Counted from the first letter of the stretch, positions 1-8,633 are shown. The stretch: DNA of 64,000 nucleotides from an uncultured Collinsella sp. (GCA_900545665.1 UQZU01000006.1:14002-78001); one strand, 5' to 3'. The notes: generated from the letters alone by a model not told the origin. Translations and numbers: made by a program.

Positions 1-125
1 AAGTCGCGCGGATTGACGCCGCAGTCAAATAGACCCAAGCCCAGCGCCGTCGCCTCATCGGCAACGGCGTCCGGGTGAGCCATTAAATCAAGATGGCAGT
101 GTGCATCAAATAACCGGGGCTCCAT
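1..125 (-). CDS. tatD: TatD family metal-dependent hydrolase, N-terminal fragment
   Basis: Reading leftward from the ATG at 125, the first 41 codons are open and run off the window edge. The translation begins MEPRLFDAHCHLDLMAHPD; the D-x-H-x-H metal-binding motif right after the start is the hallmark of the TatD/YcfH DNase family, amidohydrolase-fold enzymes with 3'-5' exonuclease activity. It starts 14 bases after the tcdA stop and was probably cotranscribed with it. Only the N-terminus is visible, so the exact subfamily cannot be given. Confidence 0.75.
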   Translation of the reverse strand, partial: MEPRLFDAHCHLDLMAHPDAVADEATALGLGLFDCGVNPRD

Positions 126-139
126 CTCGGTGCGCTCCG

Positions 140-937
140 CTAGTCCAGACGTTGGCCATCGGAGCGTACGCGCTCAGTGCCGCGGCCGCTGATCTGGCGG
201 ATAACCTCGCCGGCAATCATCTGGCCCATGATGGGCGGCATAAAGCTGGCGGTTCCCAGCTCGGTGCGCTCGTGGATGTTGGAAGGGTCGCGGGGCTGTG
301 TCTTAACCGATTCCTCGCAGCTAAACAGTACATGCAGGCTCTTGATTCCGCGCTTCTTGCATTCTTTGCGCATGATGCGGCTCATGGGGTCACGTACCGT
401 ATCGAAAATGTCGGTAAAGCGGAGGCACTCGGGATGGAGCTTGTTGGCCCCGCCCATGGAGCTAACCAAACGAATGTCGTGGTCCTGAGCATATTTGGCA
501 ATGGTGAGCTTGGCCGAGATGGTGTCGATGGCGTCGACGACGTAGTCGAGCTTGCCGTCCGTCTGCTCCAAAACGCTCGCGAAGAAATCATCGATGTTGT
601 CGCTCAGCAGGTATTCGGTGCGCTTGATGACGGTAGCGGTAGGGTTGATGTCGTGAATCATAGCCTCCATGACGTCGACTTTGCGCTTGCCGACGGTGCT
701 GTGAAAGGAGATGGCCTGGCGATTGATATTGCTGGGCGCGATGATGTCCTTATCCAGAATGACGAAATGACCGATGCCGCCGCGGGCGAGTGCCTCGCAG
801 CAGTTGGAGCCCACGCCTCCGCAGCCGAGCACTAGCACCGTAGCATCGGCGAGCTTATCGAGTGCCTCGCGGCCCATGATAATCTCGAGCTTGGTGTCGC
901 GTGTCTCGATGGGAGTTGCGGCTGTGGTTTCGGTCAT
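140..937 (-). CDS. tcdA: tRNA threonylcarbamoyladenosine dehydratase (ThiF/E1-like)
   Basis: A 265-residue protein of the ThiF/MoeB/E1 superfamily, matching the length and order of TcdA (CsdL/YgdL). A nucleotide-binding GCGGVGS loop lies near residues 38-44, followed by a ParC-like acidic strand (ILDKD) and the IAPSNINRQ segment typical of this branch. TcdA uses ATP to cyclise threonylcarbamoyladenosine at position 37 of ANN-decoding tRNAs to the cyclic ct6A form in the cytoplasm. The ATG at 937 has a clear GGAGGAT ribosome site. The C-terminal part keeps the E1-like arginine-rich loop and ends shortly after PPIMGQMIAGEVIRQI. The downstream neighbour is tatD. Confidence 0.88.
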   Translation of the reverse strand: MTETTAATPIETRDTKLEIIMGREALDKLADATVLVLGCGGVGSNCCEALARGGIGHFVILDKDIIAPSNINRQAISFHSTVGKRKVDVMEAMIHDINPTATVIKRTEYLLSDNIDDFFASVLEQTDGKLDYVVDAIDTISAKLTIAKYAQDHDIRLVSSMGGANKLHPECLRFTDIFDTVRDPMSRIMRKECKKRGIKSLHVLFSCEESVKTQPRDPSNIHERTELGTASFMPPIMGQMIAGEVIRQISGRGTERVRSDGQRLD

Positions 938-1052
938 AAATATCCTCCGATGGGGAAGCAGGTCGTGTTTTAGCTATCGCCATTATAGGTAATCGCCCAT
1001 AGGTTGCGATGGCGTTTGCTTTGATGTGGTTTGAAGCATTGCGATTAGATAG

Positions 1053-1082
1053 TTAGACAAACATCTAAATATTGAGTATAGT
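1053..1082 (+). promoter_or_regulatory. Promoter and operator of the sdpR-sdpI operon
   Basis: A 5-6-5 inverted repeat (TTAGA, CAAACA, TCTAA) at 1053-1068 overlaps a -35-like TTAGAC, followed after 18 bases by a -10 TATAGT at 1077-1082. An imperfect dyad inside the promoter is what an autoregulating ArsR protein would bind; the regulator is the first gene of the transcript. Binding is inferred. Confidence 0.55.
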
Positions 1083-1116
1083 GTGCACGTCATGAGAGAT
1101 GATGAGAGGAGGTCTT

Positions 1117-1395
1117 ATGCCGGGAGAGGGTTTTAAGGCGCTGGCCGATCCTACACGGCGTCACATTTTGGAACTGCTGCGCAAGGGCAATTGCACGGCC
1201 GGGGAGCTTGCCGAGCATTTTGACATCAGCAAGCCGTCGTTGAGCCATCACTTGGCGACGCTCAAAAACGCCGGGTTGGTGACCGACGAACGTCATGGCC
1301 AAAACATCGTTTACAGCTTAAACACCACCGTCATGCAGGACTTGATCGGTTGGTTTATGGGCTTTACAAACACGAAAGGTGATAAGGATGAATAA
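1117..1395 (+). CDS. sdpR: ArsR-family autorepressor (SdpR type)
   Basis: A 92-residue winged-helix DNA-binding protein. It opens with the ArsR signature ALADPTRRHILELL, followed by a helix-turn-helix near residues 26-60 (AGELAEHFDISKPSLSHHL) and a wing (RHGQNIVYSLN). No cysteine pairs typical of metal sensors are seen, and pairing with an SdpI gene points to the SdpR type, a repressor controlled by its immunity/membrane partner. AGGAGG at 1107-1112 precedes ATG 1117; in-frame ATGs at 1099 and 1102 are possible but lack a good ribosome site. Its end overlaps the start of sdpI by 8 bases, so the two are translationally coupled. Confidence 0.8.
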   Translation: MPGEGFKALADPTRRHILELLRKGNCTAGELAEHFDISKPSLSHHLATLKNAGLVTDERHGQNIVYSLNTTVMQDLIGWFMGFTNTKGDKDE

Positions 1396-2092
1396 CGAAA
1401 ACAAGGGCATTCACGCCACGGGGGTATCGTCGCGCGTGTGGGCCATGCTTGTTGTGGTCTGCGCTATTAATGTTGTAGCGCACCTCATGGTGATGCCGAG
1501 CCTGCCTGCACAGATTCCCACGCACTGGGGCGCGAACGGCGCCGTCGACGGTTGGGGTCCTAGTTGGATGGCCTCCGCGCTCGGCGTGCTGCCTCTGGCG
1601 CTTCTCGCAATGTTCCGCATGGTGCCGCGCATCGACCCCAAGGGCGAGGCATATCGAACCTCGGGCAAGTTCTACCAGGGCTTCGTAATCGCCTTCACCT
1701 TGTTCATGTGCGCCATAAGCTGGCTGGGAGAGCTTACGGTCTGGGGCGTGGTGCCGGCGGTCGGTTCGGTTAACGTGCTGATTTCCGGTGTTGTCGGTTT
1801 GCTGTTCATCGGCGTAGGCAACTACTTGCCGCGTGTGAAGCAGAACTATACGCTCGGTATCAAGACACCCTGGGCGCTTGCCGATCCCGAGAACTGGCGC
1901 CGTACGCAGCGTTTTGGCGGCGCCTGCTTTATGGTGCTGGGTATTGGCCTGATTGTGATGGGCGTGGCAGGCAGCGTGCTTTCGAGTGAAGTCGTCGCCG
2001 CGGTGATTGCGGTTCTGGCGTTTGGTTCGGTTGGAGCCGTCTACGTCTACTCGTATCTGTTGTGGCGCAAATCGCAGCGAGCCGCTCGTTAA
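1388..2092 (+). CDS. sdpI: SdpI-family membrane protein with DUF1648 domain
   Basis: A 234-residue membrane protein with about six hydrophobic helices. The N-terminal third carries the DUF1648 motif (PTHWGANGAVDGWG, about residues 45-58). The second half carries the SdpI motif GIKTPWALADPENWRRTQRFGG. In Bacillus SdpI gives immunity to a cannibalism toxin and sequesters the SdpR repressor; many actinobacterial homologues have no toxin partner, and none is seen here. The ATG at 1388 overlaps the regulator stop (ATGAATAA) and has AAAGG upstream; a GTG at 1379 is less likely. A terminator follows at 2159. Confidence 0.8.
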   Translation: MNNENKGIHATGVSSRVWAMLVVVCAINVVAHLMVMPSLPAQIPTHWGANGAVDGWGPSWMASALGVLPLALLAMFRMVPRIDPKGEAYRTSGKFYQGFVIAFTLFMCAISWLGELTVWGVVPAVGSVNVLISGVVGLLFIGVGNYLPRVKQNYTLGIKTPWALADPENWRRTQRFGGACFMVLGIGLIVMGVAGSVLSSEVVAAVIAVLAFGSVGAVYVYSYLLWRKSQRAAR

Positions 2093-2158
2093 GGTTGCGG
2101 AAAACTAGCGTACGCAGTTCATAGTATGTTCCGGGGGACTTTTCCCAGGTAGTATTAG

Positions 2159-2185
2159 GGGGTGTGGGCAACCATGCCCCTTTTT
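2159..2185 (+). terminator. Rho-independent terminator of sdpRI
   Basis: A 9-bp stem (GGGG, two wobble pairs, TGG/CCA) closed by a GCAA tetraloop and followed by TTTTT. It separates sdpI from ettA. Confidence 0.75.
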
Positions 2186-2212
2186 CGTTACGTTTCAGAG
2201 CTGGTTCCCTCA

Positions 2213-2252
2213 TTTCGTTTCCACTAAAGCGAAACAAGAATAGGGAAACAGC
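2213..2252 (+). promoter_or_regulatory. Structured 5' leader of ettA
   Basis: Between the sdpI terminator and ettA the leader can fold into a broken hairpin. TTCCCT pairs with AGGGAA on the outside and TTTCG with CGAAA on the inside. No known riboswitch class was recognised; any regulatory role is a guess. Confidence 0.25.
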
Positions 2253-2276
2253 AGGTAGAAAGGATAGAACAGGCAT

Positions 2277-3956
2277 ATGGCGGAGTTTATCTACCAGATG
2301 TATCAGGCTCGCAAGGCCCATGGCGACAAGGTAATTCTTGACGACGTGACCCTGAGCTTCTACCCCGGTGCCAAGATCGGCGTCGTGGGCCCCAACGGCA
2401 TGGGTAAGTCGACCTTGCTTAAGATCATGGCCGGTATTGAGGAGGTCTCCAACGGCGATGCCAGGCTCACCCCCGGCTACACCGTGGGCATCCTGCAGCA
2501 GGAGCCGCCGCTCGATGACGACAAGACCGTCATCGAGAACGTGCGCATGGCGTTTGGCGACATGATCGCCAAGGTCGATCGCTTCAACAAGATCGGCGAG
2601 GAGATGTGCGACCCGGATTGCGACATGGACGCCCTCATGGCCGAGATGGGCAAGCTCCAGGACGAGATCGACGCCGCCGACGGCTGGGATATCGATTCCA
2701 AGCTCGGCCAGGCCATGGACGCCCTGCAGCTGCCCGATTCCGACATGCCGGTCAACGTACTTTCCGGCGGCGAGCGCCGTCGCGTGGCCCTGTGCAAGCT
2801 GCTGCTCGAGGCTCCCGACCTGCTGCTGCTCGACGAGCCCACGAACCACCTGGACGCCGAGTCGATCCTGTGGCTCGAACACTTCCTGCACAACTACCAG
2901 GGCGCGGTGCTTGCCGTCACACACGATCGCTACTTCCTGGATAACGTTGCCGAGTGGATCTGCGAGGTCGACCGCGGTCACCTTTATCCCTACAAGGGCA
3001 ACTACTCCACGTATCTGGAGACCAAGGCCGCCCGTATCGAGGCGCAGGGCAACCGCGACGCCAAGCTCGCCAAGCGCATGGAGGCCGAGCTCGAGTGGGT
3101 ACGCAGCTCGCCCAAGGCTCGCCAGGCAAAGAACAAGGCCCGTCTGGCACGCTACGAGGAGATGGAGGCCGAGGCCCGCGCAAGCCAGAAGCTCGACTGG
3201 ACCGACATTCGCATTCCCGTTGGACCGCGTCTGGGCAACAAAGTGCTCGAGGCCCATCACCTGCACAAGGAGTTCGATGGCCGTGTGCTCATCGACGACC
3301 TATCGTTCACCCTGCCGCGCAACGGCATCGTGGGCGTCATCGGCCCCAACGGTGTGGGCAAGACCACGCTGTTCAAGACTATCGTGGGCCTGGAGCCGCT
3401 GACTTCGGGCGAGCTCGAGGTGGGCGAGACCGTCAAGATCTCCTATGTCGATCAGAACCGTTCCGGCATCGACCCCGATAAGAACCTGTGGGAGGTCGTC
3501 TCGGACGGCCTGGACCACATGATGGTGGGCGAGACCGAGGTCCCCAGCCGCGCGTACGTGGCGAGCTTTGGCTTTAAGGGCCAGGACCAGCAGAAGCGCG
3601 CTGGTGTACTCTCCGGTGGCGAGCGCAACCGTCTGAACCTGGCGCTCACGCTCAAGCAGGGCGGCAACCTGCTGCTCCTCGACGAGCCCACGAACGACCT
3701 CGACGTCGAGACGCTGTCCTCGCTCGAAGCGGCGCTGCTCGAGTTCCCGGGCTGCTCGGTGGTCATTAGCCACGACCGTATGTTCCTGGACCGCGTCGCC
3801 ACGCACATTCTGGCGTGGGAGGGCACCGACGAGAATCCGGGCAACTGGTATTGGTTCGAGGGCAACTTCGAGGCCTATCAGGCCAACCGTATCGAGCGCC
3901 TGGGCGAGGACGCAGCCCAGCCGCATCGTATTCACCGCAAGCTGACGCGCGACTAG
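2277..3956 (+). CDS. ettA: ABC-F translation factor EttA (energy-dependent translational throttle)
   Basis: A 559-residue protein with two ABC ATPase domains and no membrane segments, the usual EttA length. Domain 1 has Walker A GPNGMGKST (about 38-46), signature LSGGERRR and Walker B LLLLDEPTNHLDAES. A charged linker of about 100 residues carries the arm. Domain 2 has GPNGVGKTT, LSGGERNRLN and LLLLDEPTNDLDVE. EttA binds the ribosomal E site and gates the first steps of elongation according to the ATP/ADP ratio. It is a single-gene unit between two terminators. Other ABC-F proteins confer antibiotic protection, but the N-terminal FIYQMYQARKAHGDKVIL stretch is EttA-like. Confidence 0.9.
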   Translation: MAEFIYQMYQARKAHGDKVILDDVTLSFYPGAKIGVVGPNGMGKSTLLKIMAGIEEVSNGDARLTPGYTVGILQQEPPLDDDKTVIENVRMAFGDMIAKVDRFNKIGEEMCDPDCDMDALMAEMGKLQDEIDAADGWDIDSKLGQAMDALQLPDSDMPVNVLSGGERRRVALCKLLLEAPDLLLLDEPTNHLDAESILWLEHFLHNYQGAVLAVTHDRYFLDNVAEWICEVDRGHLYPYKGNYSTYLETKAARIEAQGNRDAKLAKRMEAELEWVRSSPKARQAKNKARLARYEEMEAEARASQKLDWTDIRIPVGPRLGNKVLEAHHLHKEFDGRVLIDDLSFTLPRNGIVGVIGPNGVGKTTLFKTIVGLEPLTSGELEVGETVKISYVDQNRSGIDPDKNLWEVVSDGLDHMMVGETEVPSRAYVASFGFKGQDQQKRAGVLSGGERNRLNLALTLKQGGNLLLLDEPTNDLDVETLSSLEAALLEFPGCSVVISHDRMFLDRVATHILAWEGTDENPGNWYWFEGNFEAYQANRIERLGEDAAQPHRIHRKLTRD

Positions 3957-3966
3957 TAGCAAGTAG

Positions 3967-3994
3967 AAAGGCCGCCACCAAGGGCGGCCTTTCT
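3967..3994 (+). terminator. Terminator of ettA
   Basis: A perfect 10-bp stem (AAAGGCCGCC / GGCGGCCTTT) with a 6-base loop, 10 bases after the ettA stop. It is U-rich on the 3' side. Confidence 0.85.
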
Positions 3995-4168
3995 TGTAGC
4001 AATTGCACTGCAGCTATGCCCTGGCTGCTGGTTTGATTCATAATCAAAGTCATCTCTTTGGGATTAAAGCCCGTTTTTGCTATGAGTGATTTTCTAATTC
4101 CGTTTAAAACGTAAAGACGCATTGGGTTGCAAGGACATAAGCAAATCGAATTGAAATATAACCAGTGC

Positions 4169-4196
4169 TGTAACGTTACAAAAAAGATTATAGAAT
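4169..4196 (+). promoter_or_regulatory. Palindromic operator and promoter of the 4.2-5.7 kb island
   Basis: TGTAACGTTACA (4169-4180) is a perfect 12-bp palindrome in an AT-rich stretch, with a -10-like TAGAAT at 4191-4196. It lies 40 bases before the first island gene. A dimeric regulator site is likely, but no candidate regulator lies nearby. Confidence 0.4.
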
Positions 4197-4236
4197 AGGA
4201 GTACCTTATAAGTCGCTTCTCTAGAAAGAAGAACAT

Positions 4237-5364
4237 ATGCTTTCGCGTCGTCGTTTTCTGCAACTTGTCGCGTCTTCAATTGTCGCCTTAGCCGCACGTC
4301 CGAAAGAGGTTTTTGCTTCGACGGGCAATATTGATGGTGAGCAGATACAATTTACTTCTGAAATTGCGCAAGAGCTTGCCGATAAATATATAAAGGGACT
4401 CCTCGGCTATTCGTATACGCCTTCTGACCCTATTCCTTTTGTAGATGTTGATGGGTCCCCGCTTGGTTACATTGTTCCGGTTGTGACATCCAATAGAGCC
4501 GCGGGCTATTTGGTTTTAGATGCTTCAGATGATGAAATACTTACGGGATATCGTTTTGGAGACGGCTTAGTCAGCCCTATGGATCGGGGAGGAGATCTTG
4601 GTGTCGAGTCTTATTCTTTCAATAACCCAGTCGTAATGATCAATCCATTCGAATTCGGCGTGCAATCTTTGGACGGTTCAATAACAACAAATTGCGGAAG
4701 AACAATCCCGGCTGTTTCCATAGAAGGACGGCCTGTCGTTTTATCGAATAAACCTTCAAGCTGGAACGATGTTGTAATTTACGCAACTCAAATGCAGGAT
4801 TACACAGTATCTGGATTTCGTTCCATTTCTCAGTTTATGTCATATGATGAAAGCGAGATTAAGAGGCTTACCGCCCACTATGCTTGTATGGTGACAGCTT
4901 TTTCGAACGTTGCGGAACTGTATGGCATTGCCAATTTATATAGCGACCCTTCGCAATATATGCAGATATGGAATTACACCAATACCCATGCTCTTTCCGA
5001 TGAAGAACAGACTGTTCCCGGCGTTGTTTTGGGTGGAACGCCGATATCAACCTGTGCAACGGGGTTTACAAATTACTGCGCAAGCAGAGGAAGTACTCTT
5101 ATCGCCCGCACTGTCTCCTCTCCGGCTATCGCGAGCATTCAAAATGAGATTAACTCTAATAGACCGAATGTTTTACATGCGAGTTTGTACAACGGATCAG
5201 CCCATTCTGTAACAGCGGAGGCTTACGCCACACTTACTGGTAAGAAAACTGGAGAGACAAGGCAGATGATTGGCATAGCGGACGGCTGGAATTCATCTTT
5301 ATCCTTCCTGAAGTATGATCAGAGCTATTATGCGTGGACTTATGGAACGGCTTTTTCGAAGTAG
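4237..5364 (+). CDS. Exported protein with prodomain- and C39-peptidase-like features
   Basis: 375 residues, not matched to a named family with certainty. The N-terminus (MLSRRRFLQLVASSIVALAA) has the twin-arginine RRxFL pattern of a Tat signal. Residues about 40-100 resemble the regulatory/prodomain of streptopain-like cysteine peptidases (DVDGSPLGYIVPV ... AGYLVLDAS). A cysteine in HYACMVTAFSNVAELYG and a histidine in GSAHSVTAEAY could form a C39/C10-like dyad, with a late NS/D near IGIADGWNSS. Base composition is clearly more AT-rich than the flanking genes, suggesting recent acquisition. The stop overlaps the start of the lipoprotein gene that follows. The peptidase role is inferred. Confidence 0.45.
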   Translation: MLSRRRFLQLVASSIVALAARPKEVFASTGNIDGEQIQFTSEIAQELADKYIKGLLGYSYTPSDPIPFVDVDGSPLGYIVPVVTSNRAAGYLVLDASDDEILTGYRFGDGLVSPMDRGGDLGVESYSFNNPVVMINPFEFGVQSLDGSITTNCGRTIPAVSIEGRPVVLSNKPSSWNDVVIYATQMQDYTVSGFRSISQFMSYDESEIKRLTAHYACMVTAFSNVAELYGIANLYSDPSQYMQIWNYTNTHALSDEEQTVPGVVLGGTPISTCATGFTNYCASRGSTLIARTVSSPAIASIQNEINSNRPNVLHASLYNGSAHSVTAEAYATLTGKKTGETRQMIGIADGWNSSLSFLKYDQSYYAWTYGTAFSK

Positions 5365-5743
5365 GGCGATTCGTCTAGCTCTGTCTTTGGTGCTGATGGC
5401 TTCATTGGTGGGCTGTTCAACAAAGGAAGAGATATCGCGCGGAGGTTCCGGAGAAGTGACTGCGACAGACTCAGGTTCATTAGAAATAGCTGGCGGGCAT
5501 GCCGATGTGATGTTACAAGGAAAAGGCGTGCTTAGGTCGATTGATGCTGAAGACGCTGTCTGCTCAATAGAGGATTTGAAGACAGGTGAAACTGCATCGT
5601 ACCGTGTTTCAGATAATGCTGCGAATATGATTGAGTCGATACCGATTGGAGCACAAGTTTCTTTTAGGTATTTTGCTCCGCAACTTGAGGAGGAGCTTGC
5701 TTCTCTGGTGTCTATATGTGCTGATGACAGCCAAAAGGTCTGA
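5342..5743 (+). CDS. Small predicted lipoprotein
   Basis: About 133 residues. A basic N-terminus is followed by a hydrophobic stretch and the lipobox LVGCS, so the mature protein would be acylated at the cysteine near residue 24. The mature part is short, polar and without recognised motifs; a segment of it reads GKGVLRSIDAEDAVCSI. It overlaps the upstream exported protein by 23 bases, and the pair shares the low GC content, so they probably act together at the cell surface. ATG 5342 is chosen because it puts the signal at the N-terminus; in-frame ATGs at 5315 and 5330 are possible. Confidence 0.55.
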   Translation: MERLFRSRAIRLALSLVLMASLVGCSTKEEISRGGSGEVTATDSGSLEIAGGHADVMLQGKGVLRSIDAEDAVCSIEDLKTGETASYRVSDNAANMIESIPIGAQVSFRYFAPQLEEELASLVSICADDSQKV

Positions 5744-5747
5744 TTTC

Positions 5748-5788
5748 AAACGGCCCTGGATGGTCAAATGGCTATCCAGGGCCGTTTT
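5748..5788. terminator. Bidirectional terminator between convergent genes
   Basis: A perfect 14-bp stem (AAACGGCCCTGGAT / ATCCAGGGCCGTTT) with a 12-base loop and A/T runs on both sides. It serves the plus-strand lipoprotein gene and the minus-strand gene ending at 5790. Confidence 0.9.
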
Positions 5789-5789
5789 G

Positions 5790-7097
5790 TCACTCGGCCG
5801 GGGCGTTGACCTTGTCGATGACCCAGGCGGCACCGAGGCCACCGGTGGTGTTGTGGCGGATGCGCACAGTGACTTCGTGGCGCTCGCCGGCCTGCGTGTA
5901 GCGCAGGGGGAAGCTTGCGCGGTTTCGCGCGGCCTCGATGGTACCGCGCTCGCGGGCAATCCAGTAGTACTCGCCGACGATGCCGAGCGTGTCGGCGCCG
6001 TAGGGGAGATAGGTCGACAGCTGGTGCAGAAGCGGGCCGGGGCAGAAGACCTCGGTTGCGAAATCGATGGGGAAGTCCTCGGGGATGGTCGGAGCTGCGG
6101 GTGCAGGGGCCGGTGCTGCAGCGGGAGCCGGAGACGGTGCCGGTGCGGGAATTTGGTCGCAAGCAGCGGCGGGCACGGATTCGATGACGGGTGCGGGCTC
6201 CGGCGTCGAATCCGGCTTGATCGCGGAAGCTGCGGGCTTCACGGTGACGGGCGCGTCTGCGGCTGCAGTTTTAACCTCAACCTGCGTCACGCTCTCATTC
6301 TCGACGCTCGACTTTGCCTCGATGGGCGTGGATGCCATGGTGGTGATGCCGGCGTTGGCGTTCTCGGGGTCATAGACGACCGTGAGCGAGATGGCGGGCT
6401 GCGGCGTCTCGGGCTTCGGCGTCGACTCGGTAGCGCCTTGATCGGCGGGCTCGTCGGACTGATCGTCCTCGGCCTCGTTGCCAAAGACATCGCTGTTTTG
6501 GAACGCAGGCGTCTCAGGTTGGTTAGCGACTTCTTCGGTTGTCGACTTGGGAGTCTCGTTGAGCTCCGCAGTGGCTTCCTGCTCGGATATGACTTTGGGA
6601 TCGGTCGTGGCGGCGATTTCGGTTTCGGCTTCTGCCGTTACCTCAATAGCGACTTCGATCTCTGTCTCGGGCTCGGGCTCCGGCACAGCTTCAGCCACGG
6701 GCTCGGGCTCGGGAAGCTTAACGTGCTTGGGGCGCACGGCCTTGAGGTCCTTCTCGCCGCGCTTCTTCTTTTTGTAGGACTGCTTGGCGCCCTTGGTGGC
6801 CTTGGGCTTGTCCTCGCCCTTGGCAAGGGCGGCATCCCATGCCTCGTTGGCGATGACGGTGGCATACAGGCGACCGCCCTTAAAGACGGTCAGCTTAATG
6901 CAGTCATCGAGCTCCTCGAGCAGCTCGCGCGTGGACTCGAAGCCCAGGTCATAAGCGGTCATGTCGCCGGCGGCGAGCGCCTCCTCGACCTGCGTCATAA
7001 ACGTTTGCTTGCCGCATCCAATCGCATCACGCAGCAGACGATACAGATAGATGTGGTTGCCCAGCGATAGCGTGGGCTTAACTATTGTCTTGCTCAT
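5790..7097 (-). CDS. Hypothetical protein with long Ala/Pro/Glu linker
   Basis: 435 residues in three parts. Residues 1-100 form a compact domain (LSLGNHIYLYRLLRDAIG ... LYATVIANEAWD). About 230 residues follow that are rich in Glu, Pro, Ala, Thr and Ser, including PAPAPSPAPAAAPAP. The C-terminal domain of about 100 residues starts near PEDFPIDFATEVFCPG. No signal peptide or membrane segment was seen. The N-terminal part resembles helix-turn-helix or LOTUS-like domains, but this is weak, so the function is unassigned. Start ATG 7097 (MSKTIVKPTL) is preferred for its AGGAGA site over the upstream in-frame ATG at 7127. Confidence 0.6.
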   Translation of the reverse strand: MSKTIVKPTLSLGNHIYLYRLLRDAIGCGKQTFMTQVEEALAAGDMTAYDLGFESTRELLEELDDCIKLTVFKGGRLYATVIANEAWDAALAKGEDKPKATKGAKQSYKKKKRGEKDLKAVRPKHVKLPEPEPVAEAVPEPEPETEIEVAIEVTAEAETEIAATTDPKVISEQEATAELNETPKSTTEEVANQPETPAFQNSDVFGNEAEDDQSDEPADQGATESTPKPETPQPAISLTVVYDPENANAGITTMASTPIEAKSSVENESVTQVEVKTAAADAPVTVKPAASAIKPDSTPEPAPVIESVPAAACDQIPAPAPSPAPAAAPAPAPAAPTIPEDFPIDFATEVFCPGPLLHQLSTYLPYGADTLGIVGEYYWIARERGTIEAARNRASFPLRYTQAGERHEVTVRIRHNTTGGLGAAWVIDKVNAPAE

Positions 7098-7169
7098 GGC
7101 AAATCTCCTCTTTACACACCAAAGCATCTTACCATCGCGCGGGGCTTGCTACCTCGGCACCCAAGGCAA

Positions 7170-7200
7170 ACGGGCGCGACCGTTGCCGGTTCGCGCCCGT
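7170..7200 (-). terminator. Terminator of the 7236-8189 gene
   Basis: A perfect 10-bp stem (ACGGGCGCGA / TCGCGCCCGT) with an 11-base loop, 36 bases beyond the stop. The U tract is short. Confidence 0.65.
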
Positions 7201-7235
7201 TATACAGGTCGATTATCTATGAGGGGCAAACGTGC

Positions 7236-8189
7236 TTAGTTGCCCGATGCCGTGCCTTGGCTCGAGCTGTCAGATGCCGTGCCGGACGCGGTTCCACTCG
7301 AGCTGTTCGAGTTGCTGGTGTTGCTGCTGTCTGCTGAGCCCGTTCCCGACGTGGTGTCGCTCGTCTGGTCGCCCGTGCTCGGTTGAGAGCCGTCAGTCGT
7401 TTGGCTTGAGTCGGTTGTGCCGGATTGCGTACCGTTGTTGTTCACAGAAGAATCGGCGCCCTGCGACTGATCGGGGGTGTTCGAGGACGAGTCGGTGGAT
7501 GCGGAGGTGCCCTGCGAGTCGTCCTGCTGGCTTTGCGATTGACCAGTGCTGTCCGCGTCGTGCTCGGTCGTGCGTGACGACAGAATCGGCTCGGGACGCT
7601 CGCCCAGACCCTCACCGGCGGTGGTGATAAGGATGGCGCCGGCGCAGGCGATGACCGCGACGATGGCGATGGCGATCGAGAAGACGATGACCTTCTTTTG
7701 CGTCTGGCTGCGCTCTGCCGCCGCCTTGGCGCGCAGGCTGTTAGGGGCGACGCGGGCCGTGGTCGCGCGCCCCGCAATCTGGCGCATCTCCTGCGTAGTC
7801 GCGGCGCCGCCCAGGTGCTCCTCGGCATTAAACTCAACGGGCTCGTAGGCGCCGGCGGGGTAGTCGACGTCGGCGTGCGTGCCCTTGAGGGCTTCGGCGC
7901 TGGCAGAGATAAAGTGGCGGTAGACCTGCGAGGACACAACGGTGATGACCGAGCTCACAGCGGCACCGATCACCGATCCGGCGATACCGATCTTGGAGGC
8001 AAGCGCGACGCTCGTGGCGGCAGCTGCGGCGCCGGCGATGATCTGGGGAATGGAAATGTCGTCAAACAGGCCCTTTTTGGGCGCGATGGCCATGGTCTGT
8101 CCGATGGAATGGTTCTCGTGCACGCCGTTGTTGAGCGATGCCGGCGTCATGACGCGCGTGCGCGGCGCGTCGGTGTACTTGGTTGTCAT
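7236..8189 (-). CDS. Membrane protein with Ser/Thr/Asn/Gln-rich C-terminal tail
   Basis: 317 residues. Two hydrophobic stretches lie near residues 45-80 (PQIIAGAAAAATSVALA ... GAAVSSVITVVSS), and a third, strong membrane helix near 165-190 (IVFSIAIAIVAVIACAGAIL). The last 120 residues are almost only Ser, Thr, Gln, Asn, Asp and Gly (for example SSNTSNSNSSSGTASG), a low-complexity tail expected outside the membrane. This is typical of actinobacterial envelope proteins of unknown role. GGGAGG precedes ATG 8189. No partner gene suggests a function. Confidence 0.6.
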   Translation of the reverse strand: MTTKYTDAPRTRVMTPASLNNGVHENHSIGQTMAIAPKKGLFDDISIPQIIAGAAAAATSVALASKIGIAGSVIGAAVSSVITVVSSQVYRHFISASAEALKGTHADVDYPAGAYEPVEFNAEEHLGGAATTQEMRQIAGRATTARVAPNSLRAKAAAERSQTQKKVIVFSIAIAIVAVIACAGAILITTAGEGLGERPEPILSSRTTEHDADSTGQSQSQQDDSQGTSASTDSSSNTPDQSQGADSSVNNNGTQSGTTDSSQTTDGSQPSTGDQTSDTTSGTGSADSSNTSNSNSSSGTASGTASDSSSQGTASGN

Positions 8190-8363
8190 ACGGGGTCCTC
8201 CCGGTGTAAATCTGCTTCGTTTCATGCAGCCATCAGGGTACCCACCTGATGTGAATCGTACGTGACATTTAACAGATACCATCAACTCATCAAGGGGGCT
8301 TGCTGTCTTTGGTGCAATAGCTTGATGCTAAACTGGATTAACGATTGCGAGGTGGTTTACGTG

Positions 8364-8633
8364 ATGTACCCGTATATGACATTCGAAGACGGTACCGAGG
8401 TCGTTCATTCTGACCTGATAACAGATGGGGATATCGAAAAGGTTATCGTGCATTTTGAACGACCGACGGTAGAGGGCTTCGACTCCGCTCGCTGTGAGTT
8501 GCCTTCTTACAATTGGACTATGTGGGAGGGGCATTTCACCGACGAGGAGAAGCGAGGATTCGAGACTTTTCTGAGCAATAATGCTCACCTGCTGTATCGC
8601 TACGCCGCAAACGGAGGAGCTAAAGTTGCCTAG
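8364..8633 (+). CDS. Small conserved protein paired with DUF4160 gene
   Basis: 89 residues, acidic, soluble. It starts MYPYMTFEDGTEVVHS and ends in LLYRYAANGGAKVA. I recognise this as the kind of small protein that precedes DUF4160 genes in Firmicutes and Actinobacteria; pairs of this kind are often suspected toxin-antitoxin-like modules, but no activity is established. The GAGGTGG site lies 15 bases ahead of ATG 8364. Its stop overlaps the TTG start of the next gene. Confidence 0.6.
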   Translation: MYPYMTFEDGTEVVHSDLITDGDIEKVIVHFERPTVEGFDSARCELPSYNWTMWEGHFTDEEKRGFETFLSNNAHLLYRYAANGGAKVA

